Source: Candidatus Hydrogenedentota bacterium
Lineage (GTDB): Bacteria > Hydrogenedentota > Hydrogenedentia > Hydrogenedentales > JAGMZX01
Assembly: GCA_029556545.1 (NCBI GenBank)
Contig: JAKQEQ010000017.1
Coordinates: 202,699 to 266,698 of the forward strand
Length of the DNA stretch: 64,000 nucleotides
Direction of reading: 5' to 3'
Notes under the pieces: generated by a model
Told to the model about the DNA's origin: nothing
The model's input: the letters and a program-made list of their open reading frames with translations, nothing else
Database searches by the model: none
Position numbers and translations under genes: made by a program
In this document: one piece after another, positions 35,410 through 45,507 of the stretch
Numbering within the stretch: the stretch's first letter is position 1
Layout: the number at the start of each line of letters is the position of its first letter

Positions 35410-36177
35410 ATGTTCGGCTTCAAGAAGCGCCGCCGCCGTCGTTTGCGCGATCAGCCTTTTCCCGAGGCATGGCGCGAGACGCTTACGGCGGGCGTGCCGT
35501 ATTACCGGCGTCTGCCGGAAACGGACCGCGAGGAATTGCACGGCCACATCCACGTGCTGCTCGATGAAAAGAATTTCGAGGGCTGCGGCGGCATGCGACT
35601 CGATGACGCCGTGCGGCTCGCCATCGCCGCCCACGCAGGCATTCTCCTCCTGCACCGTGAGACCGAATACTATCCCCGGCTTTACTCGATTCTCGTATAC
35701 CCCTATGACTTCATCGTCGAGAAACTGGTGCACCACGAGGATGACCCGCTTCACGTTATCGGGGAGGACGTGCTCTCCGGCGAGGCGTGGGCGCAGGGCG
35801 CGGTGATCCTCTCATGGGACGGCATGCTCAAGAGCGTCAAGCATGACCGGGACGGCTACAACGTCGCGATCCACGAGTTCGCGCACCAGCTTGACATGGA
35901 GAACGGGCCGCCGGATGGATTCCCCTACATCCGCGACCGCGCGCTCCGGGCCGACTGGGCGCGGATCATGCACGCGGAATTCGATCGGCTCCAGCGCGAC
36001 GTGGACCGGGGCCGCGCCACCGTACTGGACGACTATGCCGCCGAGGACCCCGCCGAGTTCTTCGCCGTCGCCACCGAGTGCTTCTTCGAAATGCCGCGCC
36101 GCCTTCAGCGCCGCCACCCGGAACTTTACGACGTGCTCCGCCGGTTCTATTGTCAGGACCCGACGACGTTGTGGTGA
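35410..36177 (+). CDS. mtfA: zinc peptidase of the MtfA family
   Basis: A 255-residue cytosolic metallopeptidase. The diagnostic HEFAHQLD motif at about residues 158-165 gives the HExxH zinc site, with ILSWDGML and DPAEFFAVATECFFE, which supply the third ligand. In E. coli MtfA binds the repressor Mlc and regulates glucose uptake; other hosts lack Mlc. The start is taken at ATG 35410. Confidence 0.9.
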   Translation: MFGFKKRRRRRLRDQPFPEAWRETLTAGVPYYRRLPETDREELHGHIHVLLDEKNFEGCGGMRLDDAVRLAIAAHAGILLLHRETEYYPRLYSILVYPYDFIVEKLVHHEDDPLHVIGEDVLSGEAWAQGAVILSWDGMLKSVKHDRDGYNVAIHEFAHQLDMENGPPDGFPYIRDRALRADWARIMHAEFDRLQRDVDRGRATVLDDYAAEDPAEFFAVATECFFEMPRRLQRRHPELYDVLRRFYCQDPTTLW

Positions 36178-36297
36178 CGTGAACGGAAGACTTCTTTGCG
36201 CGGCGCGTTGCGGCACGTTCGACGGGCCTTATGGCGCGACTGCGGATTAACGCGGTATAGTAGCGGCGGCTGTGAACAATCACAGGAGGCAAGTTCC

Positions 36298-37446
36298 ATG
36301 TGGATGCGGCAAATCGGCGCGGCGCTCGTGGCGGTCGGCGTGTGCTTCTTGATGGGCGCGGGTTGTGAACCCGGGGAGAAAGCGCGCATGTTCTTCATGG
36401 GTTTTACCCAGCGCCCCTATGCCGACGGGCTGGACGCGCTCGAGGACACGTTCGACCGCATTCGGCAGTACAGCGACATGGCTGTGTTCCATCTGGACGA
36501 AGGCGTGCCGTGGCCCGAGGCCCACGCCGGCGTATTGTACGCCGCCGAATTCGAGGGTTACCTCGACCTGCTCCGGGATCACCGCGCGCCGGAGGACGTA
36601 GTCTACCTCGGCGTGGCCTCCCTGGACCCGGGCCGCAAGGGACCGGCGGGCTACCGCGGCGCCACCGGGAACATGGCGTTGCCGTTCCCGTGGAACACTT
36701 ACACTTTATCGGACGAACCCATGATCCAGGCGTACACTAATTTCTGCCTGCGCCTCATCGAACGCTTCGCGCCGACGTATTTCAACTACGCCGTCGAGGC
36801 GAACGCATTGCTCCTCGAAAACCCGAACCTGTGGGACACCTACGTCGTATTTCTCGCGGAAGTGTACACCCGCCTCAAGGCCGCGCACCCCGACCTGATG
36901 ATCGGCCTGAGCGTCGCCCTGCGGCACCCGGATGCGCCGGAATCGGCCATGACGCGGACGCACATGAATGACCTGCTCCCCTATCTTGATTTCCTGGGCG
37001 TGAGCGTTTATCCGTACATCTTTTTCGGCGGGCTCGATCCCGGCAACCCGGCGGACCTGCAAGAGGGCTGGCTGCTCCAGGCGACGAGCCTCGCCAAAGG
37101 AAAGCCTGTGGCCGTCACGGAAACCGCATGGCCCGCGGAGAATCTCGAAATACCCGCGTTCGGCGTCTCGGTGGCCGCAACCCCGGATCGACAGGAAGCG
37201 TATGTCCGCCGCATGCTCGGCGGGGCCAGTGATATCAATGCCCTGTTTGTCGTGTGGCTGGCGATTGCGGACACCGACGTGGTCTGGGAATCCCTGCCTC
37301 CCGAATTCCAGGATTTCGCGGAGATTGTCCGCGACACCGGACTTTACGATGAGGCGCTCGAAGCGCGGCCCGCATTGGCCGCGTGGGACACCTGGCTGGC
37401 CAAGGAACGTATCGAGCCCGGCGTCAAAGTCTCTGCATTACCCTAG
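36298..37446 (+). CDS. lipoprotein with glycoside-hydrolase-like TIM barrel
   Basis: A 382-residue lipoprotein. ACAGGAGG lies ~8 nt before the ATG, and the lipobox MGAGC follows the hydrophobic segment. The body reads as an eight-stranded barrel: MFFMGFTQRPY, VYLGVASLD, YFNYAVEANALL, LMIGLSVALRHP, LDFLGVSVYPY and PVAVTETAWPAE, where NYAVEAN and VTETAW place two candidate acidic catalytic residues. This fits a GH53/GH-A-like hydrolase. No family can be fixed by eye. Confidence 0.65.
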   Translation: MWMRQIGAALVAVGVCFLMGAGCEPGEKARMFFMGFTQRPYADGLDALEDTFDRIRQYSDMAVFHLDEGVPWPEAHAGVLYAAEFEGYLDLLRDHRAPEDVVYLGVASLDPGRKGPAGYRGATGNMALPFPWNTYTLSDEPMIQAYTNFCLRLIERFAPTYFNYAVEANALLLENPNLWDTYVVFLAEVYTRLKAAHPDLMIGLSVALRHPDAPESAMTRTHMNDLLPYLDFLGVSVYPYIFFGGLDPGNPADLQEGWLLQATSLAKGKPVAVTETAWPAENLEIPAFGVSVAATPDRQEAYVRRMLGGASDINALFVVWLAIADTDVVWESLPPEFQDFAEIVRDTGLYDEALEARPALAAWDTWLAKERIEPGVKVSALP

Positions 37447-37814
37447 CGCCGGCCCCCAGCCTCCGGCGGGGCTTCCACGAATACATCCTCGTAGTCGAAC
37501 GGCGGAATGCCGATGATGAGCGATTCGAGATCGCCTTCCGCATGGTGGACGTGCCCCGGCTTGATCCAGACGCAATCCCCTGCCTTGATCGGCACTTCCT
37601 CGCCGTCGATCACCAGCTTGCCGGACCCGCTCAGAACGTAATAATACTCGTCGGTTCGTTTGTGCCAATGCGGCGTGGCGTCGTCCGTCCTGAGCCGGGT
37701 GATGCTGGCGGGCGCGCCGTCATCCTTCTTCAACAACCGCTGGCGAAACCCGCAGATGCTCCGTTCCCGGGGCTGTTCGTCTGCGGACACCTTGATATAA
37801 GCCTCATCTTGCAT
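37443..37814 (-). CDS. single-domain cupin protein
   Basis: A 123-residue cupin. The metal motif HWHKRTDEYYYVLSG supplies two His and a Glu, and the second His is in IKPGHVHHAEG. Single-domain cupins bind sugars or small acids or act as epimerases and dioxygenases. It is convergent with the lipoprotein gene (4-nt overlap). A 198-bp leader to the next gene follows. Confidence 0.82.
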   Translation of the reverse strand: MQDEAYIKVSADEQPRERSICGFRQRLLKKDDGAPASITRLRTDDATPHWHKRTDEYYYVLSGSGKLVIDGEEVPIKAGDCVWIKPGHVHHAEGDLESLIIGIPPFDYEDVFVEAPPEAGGRR

Positions 37815-38012
37815 GGTACGGCGTCCTTCGGGGTTGAACCCGGCGCTACCTTAACTCGCGCTCGGAATTCGCATCAAGTCTGCCGCCGCCGCGCATGCCC
37901 CATCGCGCCCGGGCGTCTCGGGAATACGCGTGGCGGACCCTGGTGTTTGCGTTATGCTCCAGGTGTTAACTGTTTTCAACATGGGACGTGAGGAACGTAG
38001 GAAGGGCCATCC

Positions 38013-41000
38013 ATGCTTAAGCACCGCTCGCTTCGAAGAACGAATTCCGTATGCCGACCGAACTGTCTTCTCTTCGCCGTAATCGCGGCCTGCGTATTCG
38101 CGGGAACCGCGCGCGCCGCGGAAGACGTCGGGGCCAAAGCCAATCCAAAGGTCTTGTCGGGCAACGTGCTCGTATTCTTCGATCCATGCGGCGGCGCAAG
38201 TGACCACGTTTCGCCCGCCTTGGCAAATCTCGGGCTTACCGTAACCACTCATACGAATCTTGGCGACTTCCAAACCGCCCTCACCTCCGGTTCGTGGGAC
38301 CTCGTCATTGTCGATAGCTACAACAACAGCATATCCGACGCCGTGCTCGACGACCTGGTTGCCTATCATGGCGCCGTCGGCAAGATAATATTCAGTAATT
38401 GGAACCTGCTGGGCGCCGCCGCCCATCCGTTCGTCGCGCTTGCCGGCGTTTCGGTGGTTGACCAATACAGCATTCCGGAGCCCATCCAAGCCTGGAACGC
38501 CTCGCCGTTGTTCACCACACCGAACGCTGTGCCGACCCTCGATAACCTGCTAAACCAATGCGACGTCGATGGCCAGTATCTTGAACCGACCACCGCCACC
38601 GCACACGCCGGCTACGAACCCACCCCCACCACCGATCGAGCCGCCATCACGGTGGACCCCACCGGGCGCATCATCCTCAACGGTTTCATGCCCCAGTTGG
38701 CCACCGCGGACAATGACAGCGACGGCAAGACGGACATGGTCGAGCTTTACGAGAACGAGATCACGTTCCTGCTGACCCATGCGGCGTGCCCGCAGAACTT
38801 CGCGCCCGGCGTGCGCGTCGCGTGTACCGTGGACAACCCCGACGGCAGTCCCTGTATCGTCAAGGGGACCAGGGGCACGATCATCTGCGCTACTGGTCTT
38901 CCCGGCTACGATTGGCTCGTCCGGTGGGACGGCATCGCCTGCGGCCACGATGGAAGTTTCGAATTCGGCGGCTGCGGCACGGTGCAGCCGGACAAGGGTT
39001 GGTACGTTGCGGAATCGGACATCGAGGTGGTCTGCGAAGACTGCGTTGACCACGGTTCCGGCATGTTCAACCCGGGTGACCGCGTCATCTCCCTTGTCGA
39101 TAACCCGGACGGCAATCCCTGTATCATGGCCGGAACGGTCGGTACGGTTATTTGCTATGACCCTGGCTATCCGCAGTGGCTCGTCGAATGGGATAACATC
39201 GCCTGCGGCCACAGCGGCGGAATCTGCGGCGCTACCGCGCCCGGTCAGGGCTGGTGGGTTTCCGAGTGCGTGATCTCGCATCTGCCCGGCGGCATCGAGC
39301 CCTGCCAGCAAGTCTTCGCACCCGGCGTCCGTGTCGCAAGCAAAGTGGATAACCCGGACGGCAGCCCGTGCATCGTCACTGGAACCAAGGGCACGATAAT
39401 TTGCTCAGGCGGTCTTCCCGGATTCGATTGGCTCGTTCGATGGGACGGCATCGACTGTGGACACGATGGTCACTATCTCTTTGGCGGCTGCGGCATCGTC
39501 CAACCAAACAAGGGCTGGTATGTCCTCGAATCCGAAATCGAAGTGATTTGTGAGGACTGTATTGACCACGGCCCCGACATGTTCACTCCAGGGGACCGCG
39601 TCGTCTCACTCATAGATAATCCGGACGGCAATCCCTGCCTCATGACGGGCGACACCGGCACGGTCGTGTGTTACCTTGCCGGCGGCACAGAGAATTGGTT
39701 GGTTGAATGGGACGGGATCGCTTGCGGTCACGACGGATTCGGGTTCTGCGGATTCACGGCGCCAGGCACCGGTTGGCATATGTCCGAGTGCACTATCTCG
39801 TTCTTGCCCGGCGCCGAAGGCGAGGGCGAAGGTGAAGGCGAAGGTGAAGGCGAAGGTGAAGGTGAAGGCGAGGGTGAAGGCGAGGGTGAAGGCGAGCCGG
39901 ACTGCACCGGTTCAACATGGACACAGGCGACGGGATCTGCGGATTGGACCGGTCGCGAGGAATTCGGCGCGACCGTCTTTGACGGCAAGATGTGGGTCAT
40001 GGGTGGCAGTGACGTCAACTTCACCATCCAGGACGACGTCTGGTATTCCTCCGACGGCGTGAACTGGGCCGAGGCCACGGGCAGCGCCGCGTTCGGCGAC
40101 CGGCAGAATCCCCGCGCACTGGCCTACGACAACAGGCTCTGGCTCATCGGCGGCATCAACGTCAACGATGTGTGGTCGTCCTCTGACGGCGTGACCTGGA
40201 CCGAGGCGACGCCGAACGCCGACTGGAGCGCGCGCCGCGACATTGCGGCCGTCGTATTCGACGGCAAGATGTGGGTGCTTGGCGGCCACGACGGTGTTAG
40301 CTACGTGAACGACGTTTGGTACTCGACAAACGGCGCGGACTGGACGCAAGCCACAGGCAACGCCGGTTGGCCCGGTCGTCAGGACCACGTCGCGGTTGTT
40401 TGCGGCGACCGCATGTGGGTCATGGGCGGCAACGGCCTTGACGGCCTTCTGGACGACGTCTGGTATTCCTCCGACGGCGTGAACTGGACCGAGGCCACGT
40501 CGAGCGCGCCGTGGGGTCCCCGGCGCGACCTCGCGGCCGCGGCCGCGGGCGGCAAGCTCTGGGTGCTCGGCGGCGACCCGGGCGGCGGCCACCTCGGCGA
40601 CGTCTGGTCGTCCGAAAACGGCGCGGATTGGTCCTTGGCGAACGCGGCAGCCTTCCCCGCGCGGCGGCTGCACCAAGCGCTGGTTCATGACGACCGGATC
40701 TGGGTCCTCGGCGGCCAGGTGATGGGTGTTGGCGATGACGATGACGTCTGGTATACGGAGATGCCGTGCGTCGGCGACTGCCCCGGTGAAGGCGAAGGCG
40801 AGGGTGAAGGTGAAGGCGAGGGCGAAGGCGAGGGCGAGGGCGAGGGTGAAGGCGAGGGTGAAGGCGAAGGCGAGGGCGAAGGCGAGGGTGAAGGCGAAGG
40901 CGAGGGCGAAGGCGTGGTCATATGCATCGAGCAATTGGACGAGAGCCAGGAAGTGCCTGTGCCGAACCCGATGACGGGCGCGACCGGTACGGCCACCTTC

Positions 41001-41726
41001 AGGCTGTTGCCGAATGATACGGTCCTGTTGCGCGTCGAGCACGATGTGGTCAGCCCAACCGCCGCGCATATCCATATTGCTCCCCCGGGCGCGCCGGGAC
41101 CCGTCGTAATCAACCTCGGCGACCCGACCAGCCCCATCGAGTTCGTGCTGACCATCGAGCAGTACAACACCGTGACTTTCGGCCACTACATTAACGTTCA
41201 TAGCGCCGCGAACCCCGCGGGCCAGATTCGCGCCGATATCGATTGTCCGATCATTGGCGGCGAAGGCGAGGGCGAAGGCGAGGGTGAAGGTGAGGGTGAA
41301 GGCGAAGGCGAAGGCGAAGGTGAAGGCGAAGGTGAAGGCGAAGGTGAGGGTGAAGGCGAAGGTGAAGGCGAAGGTGAAGGCGAAGGTGAAGGCGAAGGCG
41401 AAGGTGAAGGCGAAACCGGCACACACACCGCCGACCAGGACGGTGATTTCATGATCAACCTGACCGAGTTGTTGCGCGTGATACAGTTCTACAACTCGGG
41501 CGGCTTCCACTGCGCCGAGAATCCCGGCGACACCGAGGACGGCTATGTGCCCGGCCCCGGCGCGAACCACAGTTGTCCGCCCCACTCCGCGGACTACGAC
41601 GGCGGCGGCCCAAGTTGGACGATCACGTTGACGGAGTTGCTGCGGATCATCCAGTTCTACAACATCGGCGGATATCATTTCTGCCCGCTCGACGGCACGG
41701 AGGACACTTTCTGCCCGGGACTCTGA
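38013..41726 (+). CDS. giant secreted multidomain protein: SH3-like repeats, kelch-like repeats, CHRD domain, dockerin-like tail
   Basis: A 1237-residue exported protein (signal peptide ending about residue 32). Order: N-terminal alpha/beta domain (~40-250); four Cys-rich SH3-like repeats arranged A-B-A-B (~264-600); a Gly-Glu linker (602-628); kelch-like repeats with [12 protein letters not shown] units (~630-920); a second Gly-Glu linker (925-967); a CHRD domain (~970-1082, [20 protein letters not shown]); a third linker (1083-1134); and two tandem LTELLR-IQFYN units, of the dockerin-like kind, the first with DQDGD. The tail is likely a calcium-binding or anchoring module. AGGAAGGG precedes the ATG. 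It is probably a surface or extracellular protein; no enzyme domain is seen. Confidence 0.9.
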   Translation: MLKHRSLRRTNSVCRPNCLLFAVIAACVFAGTARAAEDVGAKANPKVLSGNVLVFFDPCGGASDHVSPALANLGLTVTTHTNLGDFQTALTSGSWDLVIVDSYNNSISDAVLDDLVAYHGAVGKIIFSNWNLLGAAAHPFVALAGVSVVDQYSIPEPIQAWNASPLFTTPNAVPTLDNLLNQCDVDGQYLEPTTATAHAGYEPTPTTDRAAITVDPTGRIILNGFMPQLATADNDSDGKTDMVELYENEITFLLTHAACPQNFAPGVRVACTVDNPDGSPCIVKGTRGTIICATGLPGYDWLVRWDGIACGHDGSFEFGGCGTVQPDKGWYVAESDIEVVCEDCVDHGSGMFNPGDRVISLVDNPDGNPCIMAGTVGTVICYDPGYPQWLVEWDNIACGHSGGICGATAPGQGWWVSECVISHLPGGIEPCQQVFAPGVRVASKVDNPDGSPCIVTGTKGTIICSGGLPGFDWLVRWDGIDCGHDGHYLFGGCGIVQPNKGWYVLESEIEVICEDCIDHGPDMFTPGDRVVSLIDNPDGNPCLMTGDTGTVVCYLAGGTENWLVEWDGIACGHDGFGFCGFTAPGTGWHMSECTISFLPGAEGEGEGEGEGEGEGEGEGEGEGEGEGEPDCTGSTWTQATGSADWTGREEFGATVFDGKMWVMGGSDVNFTIQDDVWYSSDGVNWAEATGSAAFGDRQNPRALAYDNRLWLIGGINVNDVWSSSDGVTWTEATPNADWSARRDIAAVVFDGKMWVLGGHDGVSYVNDVWYSTNGADWTQATGNAGWPGRQDHVAVVCGDRMWVMGGNGLDGLLDDVWYSSDGVNWTEATSSAPWGPRRDLAAAAAGGKLWVLGGDPGGGHLGDVWSSENGADWSLANAAAFPARRLHQALVHDDRIWVLGGQVMGVGDDDDVWYTEMPCVGDCPGEGEGEGEGEGEGEGEGEGEGEGEGEGEGEGEGEGEGEGEGEGVVICIEQLDESQEVPVPNPMTGATGTATFRLLPNDTVLLRVEHDVVSPTAAHIHIAPPGAPGPVVINLGDPTSPIEFVLTIEQYNTVTFGHYINVHSAANPAGQIRADIDCPIIGGEGEGEGEGEGEGEGEGEGEGEGEGEGEGEGEGEGEGEGEGEGEGEGEGEGETGTHTADQDGDFMINLTELLRVIQFYNSGGFHCAENPGDTEDGYVPGPGANHSCPPHSADYDGGGPSWTITLTELLRIIQFYNIGGYHFCPLDGTEDTFCPGL
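39816..39896 (+). repeat. Gly-Glu coding repeat 1 (27 residues)
   Basis: Alternating GAA/GAG and GGC/GGT codons encode (Glu-Gly)n, a flexible acidic linker between the SH3-like and kelch-like parts. Third-base changes break up perfect repetition. Confidence 0.95.
40785..40913 (+). repeat. Gly-Glu coding repeat 2 (43 residues)
   Basis: The same (Gly-Glu)n pattern, here joining the kelch-like part to the CHRD domain. Confidence 0.95.
41259..41414 (+). repeat. Gly-Glu coding repeat 3 (52 residues)
   Basis: The longest of the three (Gly-Glu)n linkers, between CHRD and the dockerin-like tail. The three tracts are close enough in sequence to allow recombination. Confidence 0.95.
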
Positions 41727-41829
41727 CGAAGCGGCGCCCGTCCGCGCAAACGGATTGACACGCGACCCGCCCACCGGCGTGACCGGCGGGGCAGGGTTAA
41801 CGAGAGATACAAACTAGACCAGGTGGATA

Positions 41830-41863
41830 GTCGCCCCGCTCTCCCTGAGGAGGGCGGGGCGAC
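41830..41863 (+). terminator. strong hairpin terminator after the giant secreted protein
   Basis: An inverted repeat with 15-bp arms (one G-T pair) and loop CTGA begins ~104 nt after the stop. The arms start GTCGCCCCGC and end GCGGGGCGAC. There is no T tract, so termination may depend on stem stability. The rest of the 319-bp gap to the next gene holds nothing else recognisable. Confidence 0.65.
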
Positions 41864-42045
41864 GCCTTACTTCACGTTGCCCGATTGCCATGCGTGGGCG
41901 CGCAGGCCGTATGCTCGCCGTTCTGTGCGCATTTCCCGGGGATTGTGGTAGACTCATCGTGCGCGAGCGGCGCCACCCTGCGCATGCGCGCGCCGCCGCG
42001 ACAAGCGGTCTCCGACAAGGTTACGGCCACAACCGGACTCCCTGA

Positions 42046-42612
42046 ATGCAGCGGCCAAAGGCGGGCCAGTCCGTGCACGGGACAGTGGAAACATCGCAGG
42101 AACATGACTCAGGCGGCGGGGCGGAGACGTCCCCGGCGACGGGCGAACTGCGTAAGCCGAAGTTGACGGAGGTAGTCGCCCTGAAGGCGCTGATCGACGG
42201 CGCGGGCGGCGCGGTACTTTCGCGCGAGTTGCGGGAACTCTACGAGAACGTGCGGGATTTCTACGTGTACGTGGACGAGCGGGGCTTGGGCGGCTGTGTG
42301 GCGTTGCACATCGACATGATCGATCTCGCGGAGGTGCGCACGCTCGTGGTGCGGCCCGACTTGCAGCGCCGCGGCATCGGGCGGCGGCTCCTCGCGGCCG
42401 TACTCGACGAGGCGCGGGGACTGGATATCGCGCGGGTCTACGCGTTTACGCGGGAACCGGCGTTTTTCGGGAGAAACGGATTCTACGCGGTGGACCGCTC
42501 GGAACTGCCGTACAAGGTGTTCAAGGACTGCACCCGTTGCCGGCTCTTTCCGGGCTGCGATGAGACCGCGATGGTGAAAGACCTCCGTTCGGTGCGGAAC
42601 CAAGGAGATTGA
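42046..42612 (+). CDS. GNAT N-acetyltransferase, N-acetylglutamate-synthase-like
   Basis: A 188-residue acetyltransferase. Acetyl-CoA binding is shown by VRTLVVRPDLQRRGIGRRLLAAVL. The GNAT core is followed by ELPYKVFKDCTRC and FPGCDETAMV, a C-terminal pattern of the stand-alone ArgA-type synthases. The first ~35 residues are poorly conserved. The role may be the first step of arginine synthesis; other substrates are possible. It begins a five-gene run. Confidence 0.78.
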   Translation: MQRPKAGQSVHGTVETSQEHDSGGGAETSPATGELRKPKLTEVVALKALIDGAGGAVLSRELRELYENVRDFYVYVDERGLGGCVALHIDMIDLAEVRTLVVRPDLQRRGIGRRLLAAVLDEARGLDIARVYAFTREPAFFGRNGFYAVDRSELPYKVFKDCTRCRLFPGCDETAMVKDLRSVRNQGD

Positions 42613-42616
42613 CGCG

Positions 42617-43423
42617 ATGTTGCAGGGCATTATCGGCTTCCTGGGCTACGGCAACATGGGTTCGGCCATCCTCGAGGGGTTGATCGAGGCGGGCGTGCTC
42701 ACCGGCAAATACGCGGCCGTGTATGACCCGGTCCCGGACCGCCTGCTCGCCGCGGAGAGCCTCGGAGCGACCGTCGCGGCGAACGCGCAAGCGCTCGCGG
42801 GCATGAGCGACGTACTCGTGCTTGCCGTGAAGCCCCAGATCATGAACGAGGCGCTTCAGGAAGCGCGTAAGGGCGTCAAACCGGACATACTTGTAATATC
42901 CATCGCGGCGGGCATCTCGATTGCCTTTATCCGCGAGCGGCTCGGCGATAATGTCCGCATCGTCCGCGTCATGCCGAACACGCCCGCCATGGTCAACGCC
43001 GGCGCGGCGGGCATCGCGCTCGGGGCTAATTGCACCGGGGACGACGCTGCCGTGGCGCGGACGATCTTCGAGGCGGTCGGAGTTGCGGAGATCGTCCAGG
43101 AAAAGGACCTGGACGTGGTGACCGCGTTGAGCGGCAGCGGGCCGGCGTATTTCTTCTACATGGTCGAGTGCCTCGTGAACGCCGCCGTGAACGAAGGCCT
43201 CCGTGAGGAACAGGCCACGCGCCTCGCCGCGCAGACACTCATGGGCGCGGGCAAACTCCTCGCGAGCAGCGGCGAATCCGCGGCGACCTTGCGCGAGCGC
43301 GTCACCTCGAAGGGCGGAACGACGGAGGCCGCATTGCGCTGCATGCGCGAGGAGCGCTTCGCCGACATTGTGGGAAAGGCTGTGCGCGCGGCGGCCGCGC
43401 GATCGCGCGAATTGGGCGCGTAA
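42617..43423 (+). CDS. proC: pyrroline-5-carboxylate reductase
   Basis: A 268-residue enzyme. The NAD(P)-binding loop is GFLGYGNMGSAI, and the catalytic region carries SGSGPAYFF. ProC makes proline from pyrroline-5-carboxylate. It starts 4 nt after the acetyltransferase, a common arrangement with arginine/proline genes. The length is normal. Confidence 0.95.
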   Translation: MLQGIIGFLGYGNMGSAILEGLIEAGVLTGKYAAVYDPVPDRLLAAESLGATVAANAQALAGMSDVLVLAVKPQIMNEALQEARKGVKPDILVISIAAGISIAFIRERLGDNVRIVRVMPNTPAMVNAGAAGIALGANCTGDDAAVARTIFEAVGVAEIVQEKDLDVVTALSGSGPAYFFYMVECLVNAAVNEGLREEQATRLAAQTLMGAGKLLASSGESAATLRERVTSKGGTTEAALRCMREERFADIVGKAVRAAAARSRELGA

Positions 43424-43471
43424 CACGGGTGAATAGCGCGCCGGGGCGCGCGTCCTGATCCGGGAGCAACT

Positions 43472-44035
43472 ATGCGAAGAGACAGGGTCGTATCCGAGGT
43501 GCTCGGCGAAGAAGCGGCCATCACGCCGAGCGACCTCTACAACATGCAGTTCAAGACCGCCGCGTTCGGCGGCTACGACAAGGCCGAGGTCGACGGATTC
43601 CTCGAGCGCGTCGCGGACGTGTTCGAGGACCTGGTCCACCAAGTAGCCCACCTCAAGCAGAAGTGCGAGGAACAGCGGGCGGACATCGAGACGTTCCGCG
43701 ACCTCGAAGTCACGCTTAAGGCCGCCCTCGACAGCATACAAAATTACAAGCAGGAAATCGTCGATTCCGCCCGCCGCGAAGCGAACGCCATCATCGAGGA
43801 GGCCCGCGCCGTCAAGGCGAAGGCCGAAGCCGAGGCGCGGAAAATGCCCGACGGCATCGAGCGCGAGGCCCGGGCGCTGCGCGACCTGCGCGACAGCCTC
43901 CGCAACAACCTGCGCGCCATTCTCGAGGCCCACGCGATCCTGCTCGATAAAATCCCCCTGGCCGACGATCGGCGATTTACCCCGCACGCCCACGAAGCCC
44001 CGCCCGCGCCGCCGACCGAGGAGGCTGCGTCATGA
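43472..44035 (+). CDS. DivIVA-domain protein
   Basis: A 187-residue protein whose N-terminus (ITPSDLYNMQFKTAAFGGYDKAEVDGFLERV) is the DivIVA membrane-curvature motif, with a coiled coil behind it and a Pro-rich tail. DivIVA-like proteins mark cell poles or division sites. The stop overlaps the LolA start by ATGA. Confidence 0.85.
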   Translation: MRRDRVVSEVLGEEAAITPSDLYNMQFKTAAFGGYDKAEVDGFLERVADVFEDLVHQVAHLKQKCEEQRADIETFRDLEVTLKAALDSIQNYKQEIVDSARREANAIIEEARAVKAKAEAEARKMPDGIEREARALRDLRDSLRNNLRAILEAHAILLDKIPLADDRRFTPHAHEAPPAPPTEEAAS

Positions 44036-44835
44036 TCGCCCTTGCCTGCATGGCGGCGGCATTGCTCACGGCGGGCGGCGCGTCGGATTTCGACGCCTTC
44101 ATAAAGGAGTTCGCGATCAAGCGCGCGGGCGTCCGTTCACTCGAGGCGCAATTCATCGAAACCAGCCTTCTGCCCGATGAACGCCTCCAGACGCGGGGCA
44201 GCCTCCTCTACGCCAAGCCGCGCCGCATCCTCTATCGCACCGAAGACCCCGATCGCGTCACCCTCGTCGATGGCCGCTACGGATACGAATACGAGCCGGA
44301 CGTCAAGCAACTCATGATGTACGACCTCGACCAATTCCCCCAGGTGGACGCCTTCTTCCTCGGGTTCGATGAGGATATCGAATCCCTGCGCGAGTCGTAC
44401 CAGGTCGAGGTCTTCACCGCGCTCGAAGACGGACGCCGCAGCTGCGGCATCAAGCTCAAGCCCAAACCCGAGGACGCCGACAACGCCTTCTTCTCCGAGG
44501 TCGCTATCTACCTGCGCGAGGCGGACTTCCTCCCCGTCCGCGTCTACATCGACAACGAGGAAGACTCGAAGACCATCATCGACATCGACGAGTCGAGCTA
44601 CGTCATCAACGGCCCGTTACGCCCCGAACAGACCCAGCTTCACGTGGCCGAGGGCACGGACGTCATCCTGAACAACGAGGTCCTGCGCACCGTCGGCTCC
44701 GGCGGCGAACGCCTGCCCGATCCCATCCCGTTCGAGGGCGCGCCCGACGACGCGCCGCCGCCGGAAGCAGCGGGAAAGCCGCTCGTCGAGGAAGCCGAAC
44801 TGCCGCCGCCCGCGCCGCCCGTGGAGACGCCGTGA
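44032..44835 (+). CDS. LolA-like periplasmic lipoprotein carrier
   Basis: A 267-residue exported protein (MIALACMAAALLTAGGASD). The LolA-type beta sheet pattern is seen in GVRSLEAQFIETSLLPDERLQTRGSLLYAKPRRILYR and YGYEYEPDVKQLMMYDL. The last ~50 residues are Pro/Ala-rich and variable. LolA carries lipoproteins to the outer membrane, supporting a diderm envelope. The gene overlaps both neighbours. Confidence 0.78.
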   Translation: MIALACMAAALLTAGGASDFDAFIKEFAIKRAGVRSLEAQFIETSLLPDERLQTRGSLLYAKPRRILYRTEDPDRVTLVDGRYGYEYEPDVKQLMMYDLDQFPQVDAFFLGFDEDIESLRESYQVEVFTALEDGRRSCGIKLKPKPEDADNAFFSEVAIYLREADFLPVRVYIDNEEDSKTIIDIDESSYVINGPLRPEQTQLHVAEGTDVILNNEVLRTVGSGGERLPDPIPFEGAPDDAPPPEAAGKPLVEEAELPPPAPPVETP

Positions 44836-45440
44836 TCCGGCTGGTCCTCGCTTCCGCCTCGCCGCGTCGGCGCGCACTGCTCGCCGCGCTGGGCGTCGAG
44901 TTCGAGGCCATAACCGGCGACGCGCCCGAGATTGACGAAGGGGAGTCCCCCGCGCGCATCGTCGAGGACAACGCCGCCCGCAAGCGCGACGCCGTCGTAT
45001 CCGCCCTTGCCCCCCCCGCCGTCGTCATCGCCGCCGACACGCTCGTCTTTCTCGACGAGCACGTCCTCAGCAAGCCCGCCGACGCCGCCGAGGCCCGCGC
45101 CATGCTCGCGCGTCTTTCCGGGCGCACCCACCAGGTACTCACAGGCATCGCCGTCGTCGATACCGCATCGGGCCGCGCCGTCCAAGGCCACGAAACCACC
45201 GACGTCACCTTCCGCGACCTCACACCCGACGAGATCGCCCGCTTTGTGGAGATCGTCAACCCGCTCGACCGCGCCGGCGCATACACCGTCGACGGGCCCG
45301 GCAGCCTCCTCGTCGCCCGCTACGACGGCTGCTATATGAACGTGCTCGGCTTGCCCGTCGTTCGCCTCGACCTGCTCCTGCGCGAGGTCGGCGTCAACCT
45401 CTTCGACCGCATGCACCCCGACCGCGCCACATTCCTGTGA
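44832..45440 (+). CDS. maf: Maf-family nucleotide pyrophosphatase
   Basis: A 202-residue Maf protein. The signature LASASPRRRALL opens the protein and VIAADTLVF and GRTHQVLTGIAV follow. Maf enzymes hydrolyse non-standard nucleoside triphosphates and can arrest septation. It starts by a GTGA overlap with the LolA gene and ends the run. Confidence 0.93.
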   Translation: MIRLVLASASPRRRALLAALGVEFEAITGDAPEIDEGESPARIVEDNAARKRDAVVSALAPPAVVIAADTLVFLDEHVLSKPADAAEARAMLARLSGRTHQVLTGIAVVDTASGRAVQGHETTDVTFRDLTPDEIARFVEIVNPLDRAGAYTVDGPGSLLVARYDGCYMNVLGLPVVRLDLLLREVGVNLFDRMHPDRATFL

Positions 45441-45507
45441 CAAAAGGATACATACGCACGATGTAAGGCGACCTCGGCAAACATGCCCGCGCGAGTCATG
45501 ATGCAAG

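Noticed and set aside
39816..41414. CRISPR-like periodic pattern
   Set aside because: The periodicity is of 6 nt and in frame (Gly-Glu codons) with no spacers of constant length.
39912..41774. A 620-codon minus-strand frame with long Phe-Ala-rich repeats
   Set aside because: It is the reverse complement of the Gly-Glu coding tracts of the giant secreted protein; the repeats are a product of the linker codons.
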